A stretch of 10,440 nt of DNA, taken from Lentisphaeria bacterium UBA1784. Its GTDB lineage: Bacteria > Verrucomicrobiota > Lentisphaeria > Victivallales > Victivallaceae. The notes beneath the pieces were generated by a model. It made no database searches, was not told the origin of the DNA, and saw nothing but the letters and a program-made list of their open reading frames with translations. Positions 1-5,931 of this stretch are shown here, piece by piece (the stretch's first letter is position 1; every line of letters begins with the position of its first letter). The stretch lies in contig DCGG01000174.1 in assembly GCA_002315455.1 (NCBI GenBank), positions 270-10,709 of the forward strand. Direction: 5' to 3'. A program made the position numbers and the translations under genes.

Positions 1-46
1 TGAATTTTTAGAGGTGCCCATAAGCGCTTCCGATCCCCGAGTCCAG

Positions 47-81
47 AAGACCGTCTCCGCATTTTCTGCGGCGGCGGTCTT
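47..81. terminator. Stem-loop downstream of the heptosyltransferase gene; possible weak terminator
   Basis: A 7-bp outer stem (AAGACCG at 47-53 with CGGTCTT at 75-81) surrounds a 3x3 internal loop and a 5-bp inner stem (CCGCA 57-61 with TGCGG 67-71), with a 5-nt apical loop. It lies 25 nt past the stop codon of the leftward heptosyltransferase gene, where a terminator is expected. No clear T-tract follows on the leftward strand, and only TTT on the rightward strand, so intrinsic termination would be weak. It could equally end a rightward gene that stops at or before the window edge. The rest of 1-105 holds nothing I can identify. Confidence 0.4.
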
Positions 82-105
82 TCGTATTTCGGGTAGGAAG
101 GGGGG

Positions 106-1239
106 TTATTCCACGACGATGCGGAATTTGTGGCAGAGGTCCTGCAGTTCGGCGATGACGTCCGCTTCCGTGATGGCCCGGAGGCACTTGGCGCTCCCGA
201 CGGGGCAGGAGTGGCGGAAGCAGGGAGAGCAGGGCTGTTTCCGGTAGAGCAGGCTCCAGCCGGAGGAGATGGGGCCAGTCACCGTGAGATCGGTGGAACC
301 GAAGACCGCGATCCCCGGTGTGCCCAAGGCCGCGCCGAGGTGCATGGTTCCGGAGTCATTGGAGAGCGCCATCCGCGCAAAATGAAGCAGCAGCATGAGA
401 TCGCCGAGAGTGGTGCGTCCGGCGAAGTTCACCGACCGTTCCGAAGGAAGTCCCTTCAGCACCTCCGCCGCGATGGCGGCCTCCGAAGCCGCTCCTGTGA
501 CGGCGACGGCTCCGCCCCGGTCGCTCCACCAGCGGGCGGCGGCGCGGAATCCCTCCGCCGGCCAGCGCTTCGCGTCACCGTAGGCGGCCCCCGGCGCAAT
601 GACCAGAAGTTTGGGGTGGGAACACCACGCCGCCATCTCCCGGGAACGCTCCTCCGGGGGGATCGGCAGGACGAAGCGCGGCAATTTCCCATCCCAGCGG
701 GGGGCGCCCAGGGCATACGCGATGGCGAGATACCGCTGGGAGAGTTGATCGTTGCCGAGGGTCCCGGCGGACTTTCTGCAGGGGAAGGCGAAGGCGCGTT
801 TCAGCAGAAAGGACCGGCACCGGGCGGCGGCGCCGAAAAGCCGGGGGATCCCCGCCATCTTCAGTTGAAAAGCATCCCGGAAGGAGTTATTGAAGAGAAC
901 TCCTGCTCCGAAACGGCTCTGATGGATCATTTTCTGCAGTTCGGCTCCCCACGCCCGGTGAGGTTGGATGGGGAAAACTCCGTCCACCTCCGGCAGCGCG
1001 GCATAGAGGGGCTTCAGGGATTCCGGGGTGATGACTGCGAGGGCGCAGGATTCGGGCAGACATTTTTTCAGTCCCAGCAGAGCAGGGAGCGCCATGACCG
1101 CATCTCCGAGGTGGTTGGGCATGCGGACGATCAGGCCGTTTCTCCATTGCTCCCGGGGGAGGGGGCAGACGGGAAAGGAAACTGCCGGCCGCTCCTGCTC
1201 CGGATCGCACCGGAAGATATAGTCGCGATTTGTCTCCAT
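106..1239 (-). CDS. waaF: ADP-heptose:LPS heptosyltransferase II (GT9, WaaF-type)
   Basis: This enzyme would add heptose from ADP-heptose to the LPS inner core at the cytoplasmic face of the inner membrane. The 377-residue protein has the GT9 hallmarks. Its N-terminal fold begins LIVRMPNHLGDAVMALPAL (36-54), with D46 at the position of the family's catalytic Asp. The WaaF-type motif APGAAYGDAKRWP is at 215-227. The donor-site block SNDSGTMHLGAALGTP is at 293-308, followed by FGSTD at 313-317. A C-terminal cysteine set (C337, C340, C345, C352, in CSPCFRHSCP and KCL) is typical of WaaF. About 35 residues precede the usual family start. No convincing in-frame alternative start or ribosome site lies between, and the promoter at 1275-1304 fits a start at 1239, although the Shine-Dalgarno there is weak. 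It stands alone, divergent from mreB. The family call is firm; the exact acceptor is inferred. Confidence 0.93.
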   Translation of the reverse strand: METNRDYIFRCDPEQERPAVSFPVCPLPREQWRNGLIVRMPNHLGDAVMALPALLGLKKCLPESCALAVITPESLKPLYAALPEVDGVFPIQPHRAWGAELQKMIHQSRFGAGVLFNNSFRDAFQLKMAGIPRLFGAAARCRSFLLKRAFAFPCRKSAGTLGNDQLSQRYLAIAYALGAPRWDGKLPRFVLPIPPEERSREMAAWCSHPKLLVIAPGAAYGDAKRWPAEGFRAAARWWSDRGGAVAVTGAASEAAIAAEVLKGLPSERSVNFAGRTTLGDLMLLLHFARMALSNDSGTMHLGAALGTPGIAVFGSTDLTVTGPISSGWSLLYRKQPCSPCFRHSCPVGSAKCLRAITEADVIAELQDLCHKFRIVVE

Positions 1240-1274
1240 GAAAAGCCGCAGATGTGAAATAGTGTTTCTTCCCT

Positions 1275-1304
1275 TAACATACCTCCGGTATGCGGAAAAT
1301 GCAA
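1275..1304 (-). promoter_or_regulatory. Sigma-70-type promoter of the heptosyltransferase gene
   Basis: Read on the minus strand, -35 TTGCAT (1304-1299), a 17-nt spacer and -10 TATGTT (1281-1276) form a well-spaced promoter. The expected transcription start is near 1268, giving a leader of about 30 nt. The -35 continues as TTGCATTTT and the -10 as TATGTTA, matching the promoters at 1354-1383 and 7703-7732. A small inverted repeat, CATACC-TCC-GGTATG (1278-1292), overlaps the -10. Confidence 0.65.
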
Positions 1305-1311
1305 TCTTTTG

Positions 1312-1334
1312 TGGAAAATATCATATTTTTTCCA
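1312..1334. promoter_or_regulatory. AT-rich imperfect palindrome between divergent promoters
   Basis: AAAATAT (1315-1321) and ATATTTT (1323-1329) form a perfect inverted repeat around one base. TGG before it and CCA after it extend the symmetry if two extra T residues are allowed. It lies between the back-to-back -35 boxes of the waaF and mreB promoters, so it is not transcribed from either. It could be a shared operator or an UP-element for RNA polymerase. In AT-rich DNA this symmetry could also be chance. Confidence 0.3.
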
Positions 1335-1353
1335 GTTTTCATCCGGCTTTGAC

Positions 1354-1383
1354 TTGCATTTTTTTCAGAAAAAATGTCTATTA
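1354..1383 (+). promoter_or_regulatory. Sigma-70-type promoter of mreB
   Basis: TTGCATTTT (1354-1362) and TCTATTA (1377-1383) give -35 TTGCAT, a 17-nt spacer and -10 TCTATT. The layout is identical to the promoters at 1275-1304 and 7703-7732. The expected transcription start is near 1390. An AUG at 1397 would then have almost no leader, which favours 1430 as the mreB start. A partly overlapping TTGACT (1349-1354) is a poorer -35 because its spacing is too long. Confidence 0.6.
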
Positions 1384-1429
1384 ATAGGGATGCTGCATGC
1401 AACTCACTCAAAATCAGGATACAAAAGTC

Positions 1430-2455
1430 ATGGGAACTCAATTTTTGGCCAAGATGTTTTCCACGCACATCGGAATTGACTTGGGAACCGCCAACTGCTT
1501 GGTCTTCGTCCGGGATCATGGCGTTGTGCTGAACGAACCATCCGTGGTCGCCATCAAGGTCAACACCCGCGAAGTGCTGGCCGTAGGCCGCGAGGCCAAG
1601 GAAATGTTGGGCAAGACCCCCCAGAACATCAATGCCATCCGCCCCATGAAGGACGGCGTGATTGCCAACTTCGAGATCACCGAGGAGATGCTCCGCTACT
1701 TCATCCAGAAGGCGTTGCGGGCCATGCCGTGGCACAAGCGTCTGCTTCATCCCCGGGTGCTGGTCGCGGTCCCCTCCGGGATCACCGAAGTGGAAAACCG
1801 CGCGGTGAAGGACAGCGCCCGCCACGCCGGTGCCGGTGAGGTGGTGTTGGTCGAGGAACCCATGGCCGCAGCGGTGGGAGTGGGGTTGCCTGTTGCGGAA
1901 CCCGCCGGCAACATGATCATCGACATCGGCGGCGGCACTACGGAAGTGGCCGTGATTTCTCTTTCCGGCATCGTCGCCAGCAAGAGCGTCAAGGTGGGCG
2001 GCGACGCGTTGGACAGCGCCATCATCCAGTACATCAAGAAGGTCTATGGCCTTATGATCGGCGTACTGACCGCGGAGCAGGTGAAAATCAAGATCGGCAG
2101 TGCCTATCCGGTGAAGGACGAGGAGACCTTGGACGTCAAGGGCTTGGATTTCGTCTCCCGGGTGCCCAAGACCGTCCGCATCTCCGCGGCGGAGATCCGG
2201 ACCGCGCTGCAGGAACCGATCATCTCCATCATTGAGGCGGTCCGGGACGCTTTGGACAAGTGTCCTCCCGACCTCGCCGGCGATCTGCTGGCCCGGGGCA
2301 TCATGCTGGCCGGCGGCGGAGCCTTGCTGGCCGGTCTGGATAAACTGCTGACCGAGGAGACCAACCTCCCCGTATTCGTCTCCGACGAACCCCTGAACGC
2401 GGTGGTCCGCGGTACCGGGGTCATGCTCCAGGAAGACAATATCTGGGCCAACTGA
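1430..2455 (+). CDS. mreB: Rod shape-determining protein MreB
   Basis: MreB is the bacterial actin that polymerises on the inner membrane and directs the elongation machinery. From 1430 the protein has 341 residues, normal for the family. Phosphate-1 motif DLGTAN is at 17-22, LNEPSVVAI near 34-42, VEEPMAAAVG at 141-150, phosphate-2 DIGGGTTE at 165-172, and adenosine motif LAGGGALLAGLD at 293-304. I chose 1430 because MGTQFLAKMFSTHIGID lines up with the usual membrane-binding N terminus (MLKKFRGMFSNDLSID in E. coli). AGGA (1416-1419) lies 10 nt upstream, and the promoter would start RNA near 1390. An in-frame ATG at 1397, preceded by AGGGA, would add 11 residues and cannot be excluded. Usually mreC and mreD follow mreB; here a DUF2156 gene does. 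Confidence 0.96.
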   Translation: MGTQFLAKMFSTHIGIDLGTANCLVFVRDHGVVLNEPSVVAIKVNTREVLAVGREAKEMLGKTPQNINAIRPMKDGVIANFEITEEMLRYFIQKALRAMPWHKRLLHPRVLVAVPSGITEVENRAVKDSARHAGAGEVVLVEEPMAAAVGVGLPVAEPAGNMIIDIGGGTTEVAVISLSGIVASKSVKVGGDALDSAIIQYIKKVYGLMIGVLTAEQVKIKIGSAYPVKDEETLDVKGLDFVSRVPKTVRISAAEIRTALQEPIISIIEAVRDALDKCPPDLAGDLLARGIMLAGGGALLAGLDKLLTEETNLPVFVSDEPLNAVVRGTGVMLQEDNIWAN

Positions 2456-2619
2456 CCGCAGCCCCGTTGCCGTTTCTCCGCCGTCTGCGCGATGCGGGCG
2501 GTGGGCGGCGGCGTCTCCGGAGGGAAGACGTGAAACGGCTCTCTCCGCTTGAAAACGATCGTCTCCGAAAATATCCCGGAATGGTTCCGGGAGTATCCTC
2601 ATAACAAGAAGTGACCGGT
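2456..2619. other. Structured spacer between mreB and the DUF2156 gene
   Basis: This 164-nt spacer has no credible gene but three consecutive inverted repeats. The first is CCGCC (2478-2482) with GGCGG (2497-2501), enclosing CGC-GAT-GCG. The second is CGTCT (2512-2516) with AGACG (2526-2530). The third is a perfect 8-bp repeat, TCCCGGAA-TGG-TTCCGGGA (2574-2592), extendable by ATA/TAT past one bulged base. None is followed by a T-tract, so an ordinary terminator for mreB is not evident. TTGAAA (2549-2554) with TATCCC (2572-2577) is a poor promoter match that overlaps the third repeat. Confidence 0.45.
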
Positions 2620-3513
2620 ATGAAATTTGACTTGAGTTCCCTGCGTCCCATTGAGATGAAAGATCAGAAGCGCTTCGAAGCGGAACTGGAAAAGATGCAC
2701 AGCCAGAGCTGCGAGTGCAGTTTCGCCAACCTCTACGCATATCAACCGCCTTATCAAATCGAATTCGTCGAGTGCGCGGGGCGGCTTGTTCCCTATGAGC
2801 GCAAGGCCCGAACGATCCATTATCCCATCGGCGAGTGGACCGATCCGGAATTGCTGCGGGATATCTGCGATTCCTTCATGAAGGCCGGCCTGACCGACGG
2901 CGGCATCTATGATGTGCCCGAGGAATTTCTCGACCGTCACGAGGACTGCGACGCCTACTTTGACCTGGAGTTCGACGAAGGTGCCATTGATTATCTCTTT
3001 TCCATCGAGAAGATTGCCGCCTTCACCGGTCCGAAACTCCGCAAGAAGCACAATCTGGTCAAACAGTTTCAGGCTAACTGGCCCTATGCCGAGGTGCAGA
3101 AAATCACCGAGGAGCAGATCCCCGTGGTCGCCAAACTGGCCACGGAACTGAACTCCCGGATGGAACACTGTGAATTCCTCGACGAAGAAGAACTGGCCAT
3201 GGATCGGGCCTGGAAGAACTTCAGTCAGTTGGGGCTCCACGGGATCATCCTCTATGCGGAACCCGGATTCCCCGCCGGATTCTCGGTGTACAGTTACCTG
3301 CCTTCGGATACCGTTGACGTGCATTTCGAGAAGGCGGACCATTCGGTGAAAGGGGCCTCGCAGACGCTGACCTGGCAGTTGGCCGTCGCGCTCCGCGGCA
3401 AGGCGAAGTTCATGAACCGGGAGCAGGACATGAATGAGGAGACCCTCCGGCACGCCAAGCGTTCTCTGGATCCGGAGCGTTTCTTCAAGCGTTATTTCCT
3501 GCGTCGCCACTGA
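2620..3513 (+). CDS. DUF2156 family protein (phosphatidylglycerol lysyltransferase C-terminal-like, GNAT fold)
   Basis: I recognise the DUF2156 family, whose fold is that of the soluble aminoacyltransferase half of MprF: two acetyltransferase-like lobes. The 297-residue protein has no membrane segment, so it is probably cytoplasmic. Family-like blocks are SFANLYAY (34-41), the DYLFSIEKIAAF stretch leading into the basic segment KLRKKHNLVKQF (about 124-150), HFEKADHSVKGASQTL (235-250), and NREQDMNEETLRHAKRSLDP (266-285) near the end. The length is typical of stand-alone members, which lack MprF's flippase domain. I chose ATG 2620 over GTG 2611 because AAGAAG (2606-2611) sits 8 nt before 2620, while nothing suitable precedes 2611. 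It follows mreB in the same direction. The substrate is unknown; transfer of an aminoacyl group is only a family-based guess. Confidence 0.82.
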   Translation: MKFDLSSLRPIEMKDQKRFEAELEKMHSQSCECSFANLYAYQPPYQIEFVECAGRLVPYERKARTIHYPIGEWTDPELLRDICDSFMKAGLTDGGIYDVPEEFLDRHEDCDAYFDLEFDEGAIDYLFSIEKIAAFTGPKLRKKHNLVKQFQANWPYAEVQKITEEQIPVVAKLATELNSRMEHCEFLDEEELAMDRAWKNFSQLGLHGIILYAEPGFPAGFSVYSYLPSDTVDVHFEKADHSVKGASQTLTWQLAVALRGKAKFMNREQDMNEETLRHAKRSLDPERFFKRYFLRRH

Positions 3514-3546
3514 TGCCGAAAAAGGCGCGGCACCGGCAGACAAGAT

Positions 3547-3582
3547 AACTTCGGCAGGGCGGCGTTTCCCCTGCGATAAGTT
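3547..3582 (+). promoter_or_regulatory. Stem-loop abutting the flavoprotein ribosome-binding site
   Basis: AACTT (3547-3551) pairs with AAGTT (3578-3582), and GCAGGG (3554-3559) pairs with CCCTGC (3569-3574). One more C-G pair and small bulges lie between the two helices. The stem-loop ends five bases before the strong Shine-Dalgarno GAGGTGA (3588-3594). No T-tract follows, so a terminator is unlikely. A role in translation or mRNA stability is possible. No known riboswitch consensus is visible to me. Confidence 0.35.
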
Positions 3583-3598
3583 GATGTGAGGTGAGATG

Positions 3599-4138
3599 AT
3601 GAAAGTCCTTCTGCTGAATTGCAGTCCCCGGAGAAACAGCAACACTTCCATTGCGTTGGAAGCGGTGCGGAAAGGGTTGGCCCCCCGGCACGAGGTCGAA
3701 CTGATCGACGTGGCCAAGGCCGGACTTCGCGGTTGTCTTGCCTGCGACGGCTGCCGCCGGAACGGTGGTATCTGCGTCCAGCCCGATGGGGGGGCGGCGC
3801 TCCTCGAAAAAATCGTCGCGGCGGATTGCATCATCTTCGGTTCCCCCGTCTATTGGATGGGGATCTCCGCCCAGGGCAAGGCTCTGCTGGACCGTTTCTA
3901 CGCGGTGGAGGAGGCGTTGCACAAGGCCCCGAAGAAGTTGGGCATCGTCACGGTCGGCGCTGCCGGGACCGGGGATGGTCAGTATGATCTGATCTCCGGG
4001 CAGTTCCGAGAGATTGCGGATTTCCTGCATTGGGAACTGGTGCTGGATGCCCGGTTCTCCGGGTGGGAAGCCGGTGCGATCAGCGCGGATCAGGATGGTC
4101 TGCGGAAGTTGACCGAGACTGCCGCCGGGATCCGGTGA
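3599..4138 (+). CDS. NAD(P)H-dependent FMN reductase / iron-sulfur flavoprotein-like oxidoreductase
   Basis: This is a 179-residue flavodoxin-fold oxidoreductase that would bind FMN and pass electrons from NAD(P)H to an unknown acceptor in the cytoplasm. The FMN phosphate loop is CSPRRNSNT (8-16) after a hydrophobic first strand. The second flavin loop is FGSPVYWMGISAQGKALLDR (80-99). Between them, C46-X2-C49-X2-C52-X6-C59 fits the compact cysteine motif of Isf-type iron-sulfur flavoproteins, so a cluster is plausible. I chose ATG 3599 over ATG 3596 because GAGG of the Shine-Dalgarno (3588-3591) then has 7-nt spacing. It lies 85 nt after the DUF2156 gene, probably on the same transcript, and 101 nt before the ArnT pair. 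Family confidence is high; substrate and cluster are not established. Confidence 0.87.
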   Translation: MKVLLLNCSPRRNSNTSIALEAVRKGLAPRHEVELIDVAKAGLRGCLACDGCRRNGGICVQPDGGAALLEKIVAADCIIFGSPVYWMGISAQGKALLDRFYAVEEALHKAPKKLGIVTVGAAGTGDGQYDLISGQFREIADFLHWELVLDARFSGWEAGAISADQDGLRKLTETAAGIR

Positions 4139-4176
4139 GCGGGGCGCGCCGGGAATACACAGGCTCGGACGTGAAC

Positions 4177-4230
4177 GGGGGAACGCTTCATAGGTGTTCC
4201 CCTGATAGGGGTTGAGTCAGGGGAAAGGGA
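4177..4230 (+). promoter_or_regulatory. Leader with mutually exclusive hairpins before the ArnT-like pair
   Basis: Hairpin A pairs GGGGAACGCT (4178-4187) with GGTGTTCCCC (4193-4202), with G-U pairs near a 5-nt loop. Hairpin B is a perfect 9-bp stem, TTCCCCTGA (4197-4205) with TCAGGGGAA (4217-4225). Both need 4197-4202, so they cannot form together. A third short option pairs CCCC (4199-4202) with GGGG (4208-4211). Hairpin B touches the first base of the likely Shine-Dalgarno AAGGGA (4225-4230), 9 nt before a TTG start. This is the layout of a translational switch or attenuator, but the ligand, promoter and function are unknown, and no T-tract is present. Confidence 0.4.
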
Positions 4231-4239
4231 CCTGTTGTT

Positions 4240-5931
4240 TTGAAGTTCAAAGTTTGTCTGATCGTTTTGTCCGCCGTATTGCTTTACTGTTGCAGCATCG
4301 GATTGCGGCCTCTTTTCTCCCCCGATGAGATCCGTTACGGCGAAGTCGCCAGAGAGATGCTGGCATCCGGAGATTGGATCACCCCCCGCATCAACGGTCT
4401 GCTCTACTTCGAGAAGCCGGCTCCCGGCTATTGGCCCATCGCGCTTTCCCTGAAGTTTTTCGGAGAGACTCCTTTCGCGGTCCGTTTCCCCTCTGCGCTG
4501 GCGGCACTGCTGACCGGCGGACTGATCTTCCTCTGGGGCTTGAGAAGCGGGCGCAGAGAACTGGGCGCCGCCGCCTCCTGGATCTATCTCACCATGGGAT
4601 TGGTGTTCGGAGTGGGGACCTTTGCCGTGCTGGATTCCACCTTCACCTTCTTCGTGCTCCTCGGAATTCTCGCTTTTTACTTCGCCGACACGGAAGAACG
4701 CAGCTGGGTGCGCCCGCTCTACCTGATCCTGGCCGGAGTCGGTATCGGCGGAGGGTTCCTCGTGAAGGGGATGCTCTCTCCCGTGCTGATCGGCTTGACC
4801 GTGTTCGGTTATCTGCTGTGGCAGAAGCATTTTCTGCGTTTGTTTCTCTTTCCGTGGCTGCCCCTTGCGGTAGCGGCGGGCATCGTGTGGCCGTGGGCCT
4901 CGGCGATCCACCGGGCACAGCCGGAGTTCTGGACCACCTTCCTCTGGGTGGAACACGTTCAGCGTGCGGTTTCCGGCCGCGGCGCCAATGACGACAGAAG
5001 CGGGCCTTTCTGGTTCTACTTCCCCGTGCTGATCGGGGGGATGATGCCCTGGGGATTGATGATCCCGCTGGTCGTCGGACCGATCCGCCGGCGGATAAAA
5101 GAATTTGTCCGGGAACCGGCGATCCGGCTGGCGGCGGTCTCTTCCTGCGTCTGGTTCTGCGCTTTCTCCTGCGTCAGCGCGAAACTCGGGACCTACGTTC
5201 TGCCCTGCTTCGGAGGCTTGGCAATCCTGCTGGCATGGGGACTTCTCGCATACCGGGAGGAGTATGACTGGCACTGGTTCGACCGGATCTGGAAGGGCTT
5301 TGCGTCGCTGTTGATCGGTTGCGTCATCTGCTTCTTCGTGCTCCACACCTGTGCCCGTTTCGGTTTGATCAAAAAGAGCGGTTTTCTGCTCTACCGGCCT
5401 CATGAATCCATTTTGTTCCCCATCCTGCTGCTGCTGGTGATGGCGGCGTGGTATTGGGCCGCCTCCCTCGCGGAGAAGCCATCGGCAAAATTCCGCAGCG
5501 TGCTCCTCGGGACGGCGTTGGCGATGTTCGGCGCCCATGGCGCGCTCCCCTGTGTGATCTGGCAGGCCTACGCTCCGGAACCATTCCTGAAGGCGACCGC
5601 GGCCCCGCTGATTGACGGCCGGACCCGGGTCTATGCGGAGAAGTCCATGATCGCCGCCGCCTGCTGGACCTTCAAACGTACCGGATTCGGGATCTACGAG
5701 CGTCCCGGAGAACTGCTCTACGGAATGGAACGGGCAGGTGTGACGCCGCTGATACAGGCGCAGATTCCGGAACTGACGGGGAAGGGGACTCCGCTTCTGA
5801 TCCTCACCGGGTCCAAGCGGATCACCAGGTCGATCCCCCAACCGAAATTGGTGTTCAACGGCACCAGGCAGTTCGTGATCTTCTGCCCGGCGGCGGGAGA
5901 ACCCTTGCCGAGATCCGGAGGAAAGCGATGA
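4240..5931 (+). CDS. ArnT-like polyprenyl-phosphate glycosyltransferase, first copy (GT39/GT83, PMT_2)
   Basis: This multi-pass inner-membrane enzyme would transfer a sugar from a polyprenyl-phosphate carrier to a periplasmic acceptor; ArnT itself adds 4-amino-4-deoxy-L-arabinose to lipid A. The 563-residue length is normal for ArnT. After the first membrane segment (about 5-25) comes SPDEIRYGEVAREML (27-41), with D29-E30 at the family's catalytic loop, then GDWITPR (44-50) and YFEKP (56-60). Further shared motifs are HRAQPEFW (224-231), EHVQR (238-242) and KLGTYVLPCF (315-324). Roughly a dozen hydrophobic segments precede a soluble C-terminal region from about 445. The start is TTG at 4240, with AAGGGA 9 nt upstream; no in-frame ATG lies before the catalytic motif. 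No arnBCDA-type donor genes are nearby, so the sugar is uncertain. Confidence 0.88.
   Translation: MKFKVCLIVLSAVLLYCCSIGLRPLFSPDEIRYGEVAREMLASGDWITPRINGLLYFEKPAPGYWPIALSLKFFGETPFAVRFPSALAALLTGGLIFLWGLRSGRRELGAAASWIYLTMGLVFGVGTFAVLDSTFTFFVLLGILAFYFADTEERSWVRPLYLILAGVGIGGGFLVKGMLSPVLIGLTVFGYLLWQKHFLRLFLFPWLPLAVAAGIVWPWASAIHRAQPEFWTTFLWVEHVQRAVSGRGANDDRSGPFWFYFPVLIGGMMPWGLMIPLVVGPIRRRIKEFVREPAIRLAAVSSCVWFCAFSCVSAKLGTYVLPCFGGLAILLAWGLLAYREEYDWHWFDRIWKGFASLLIGCVICFFVLHTCARFGLIKKSGFLLYRPHESILFPILLLLVMAAWYWAASLAEKPSAKFRSVLLGTALAMFGAHGALPCVIWQAYAPEPFLKATAAPLIDGRTRVYAEKSMIAAACWTFKRTGFGIYERPGELLYGMERAGVTPLIQAQIPELTGKGTPLLILTGSKRITRSIPQPKLVFNGTRQFVIFCPAAGEPLPRSGGKR

Noticed and set aside
14..247. Possible small plus-strand gene starting GTG at 14 after GAGG
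   Set aside because: It reads through the stem-loop at 47-81 and antisense into waaF, with no recognisable protein. The GAGG lies almost against the GTG, so the spacing is wrong.
130..1257. Plus-strand open frame of 375 codons opposite waaF
   Set aside because: The waaF motifs on the minus strand are unmistakable. The plus-strand translation is Gly/Arg-rich with no domain.
2492..2533. Tiny ATG-started frame of 13 codons in the mreB-DUF2156 spacer as a leader peptide
   Set aside because: It has no ribosome site and no run of regulatory codons, and it lies within inverted repeats. Nothing supports translation.
1274..2740. Minus-strand open frame of 488 codons opposite mreB
   Set aside because: It covers the mreB promoter and the whole of mreB, and its His/Asp/Gly-rich translation matches no family. 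It is an antisense shadow.
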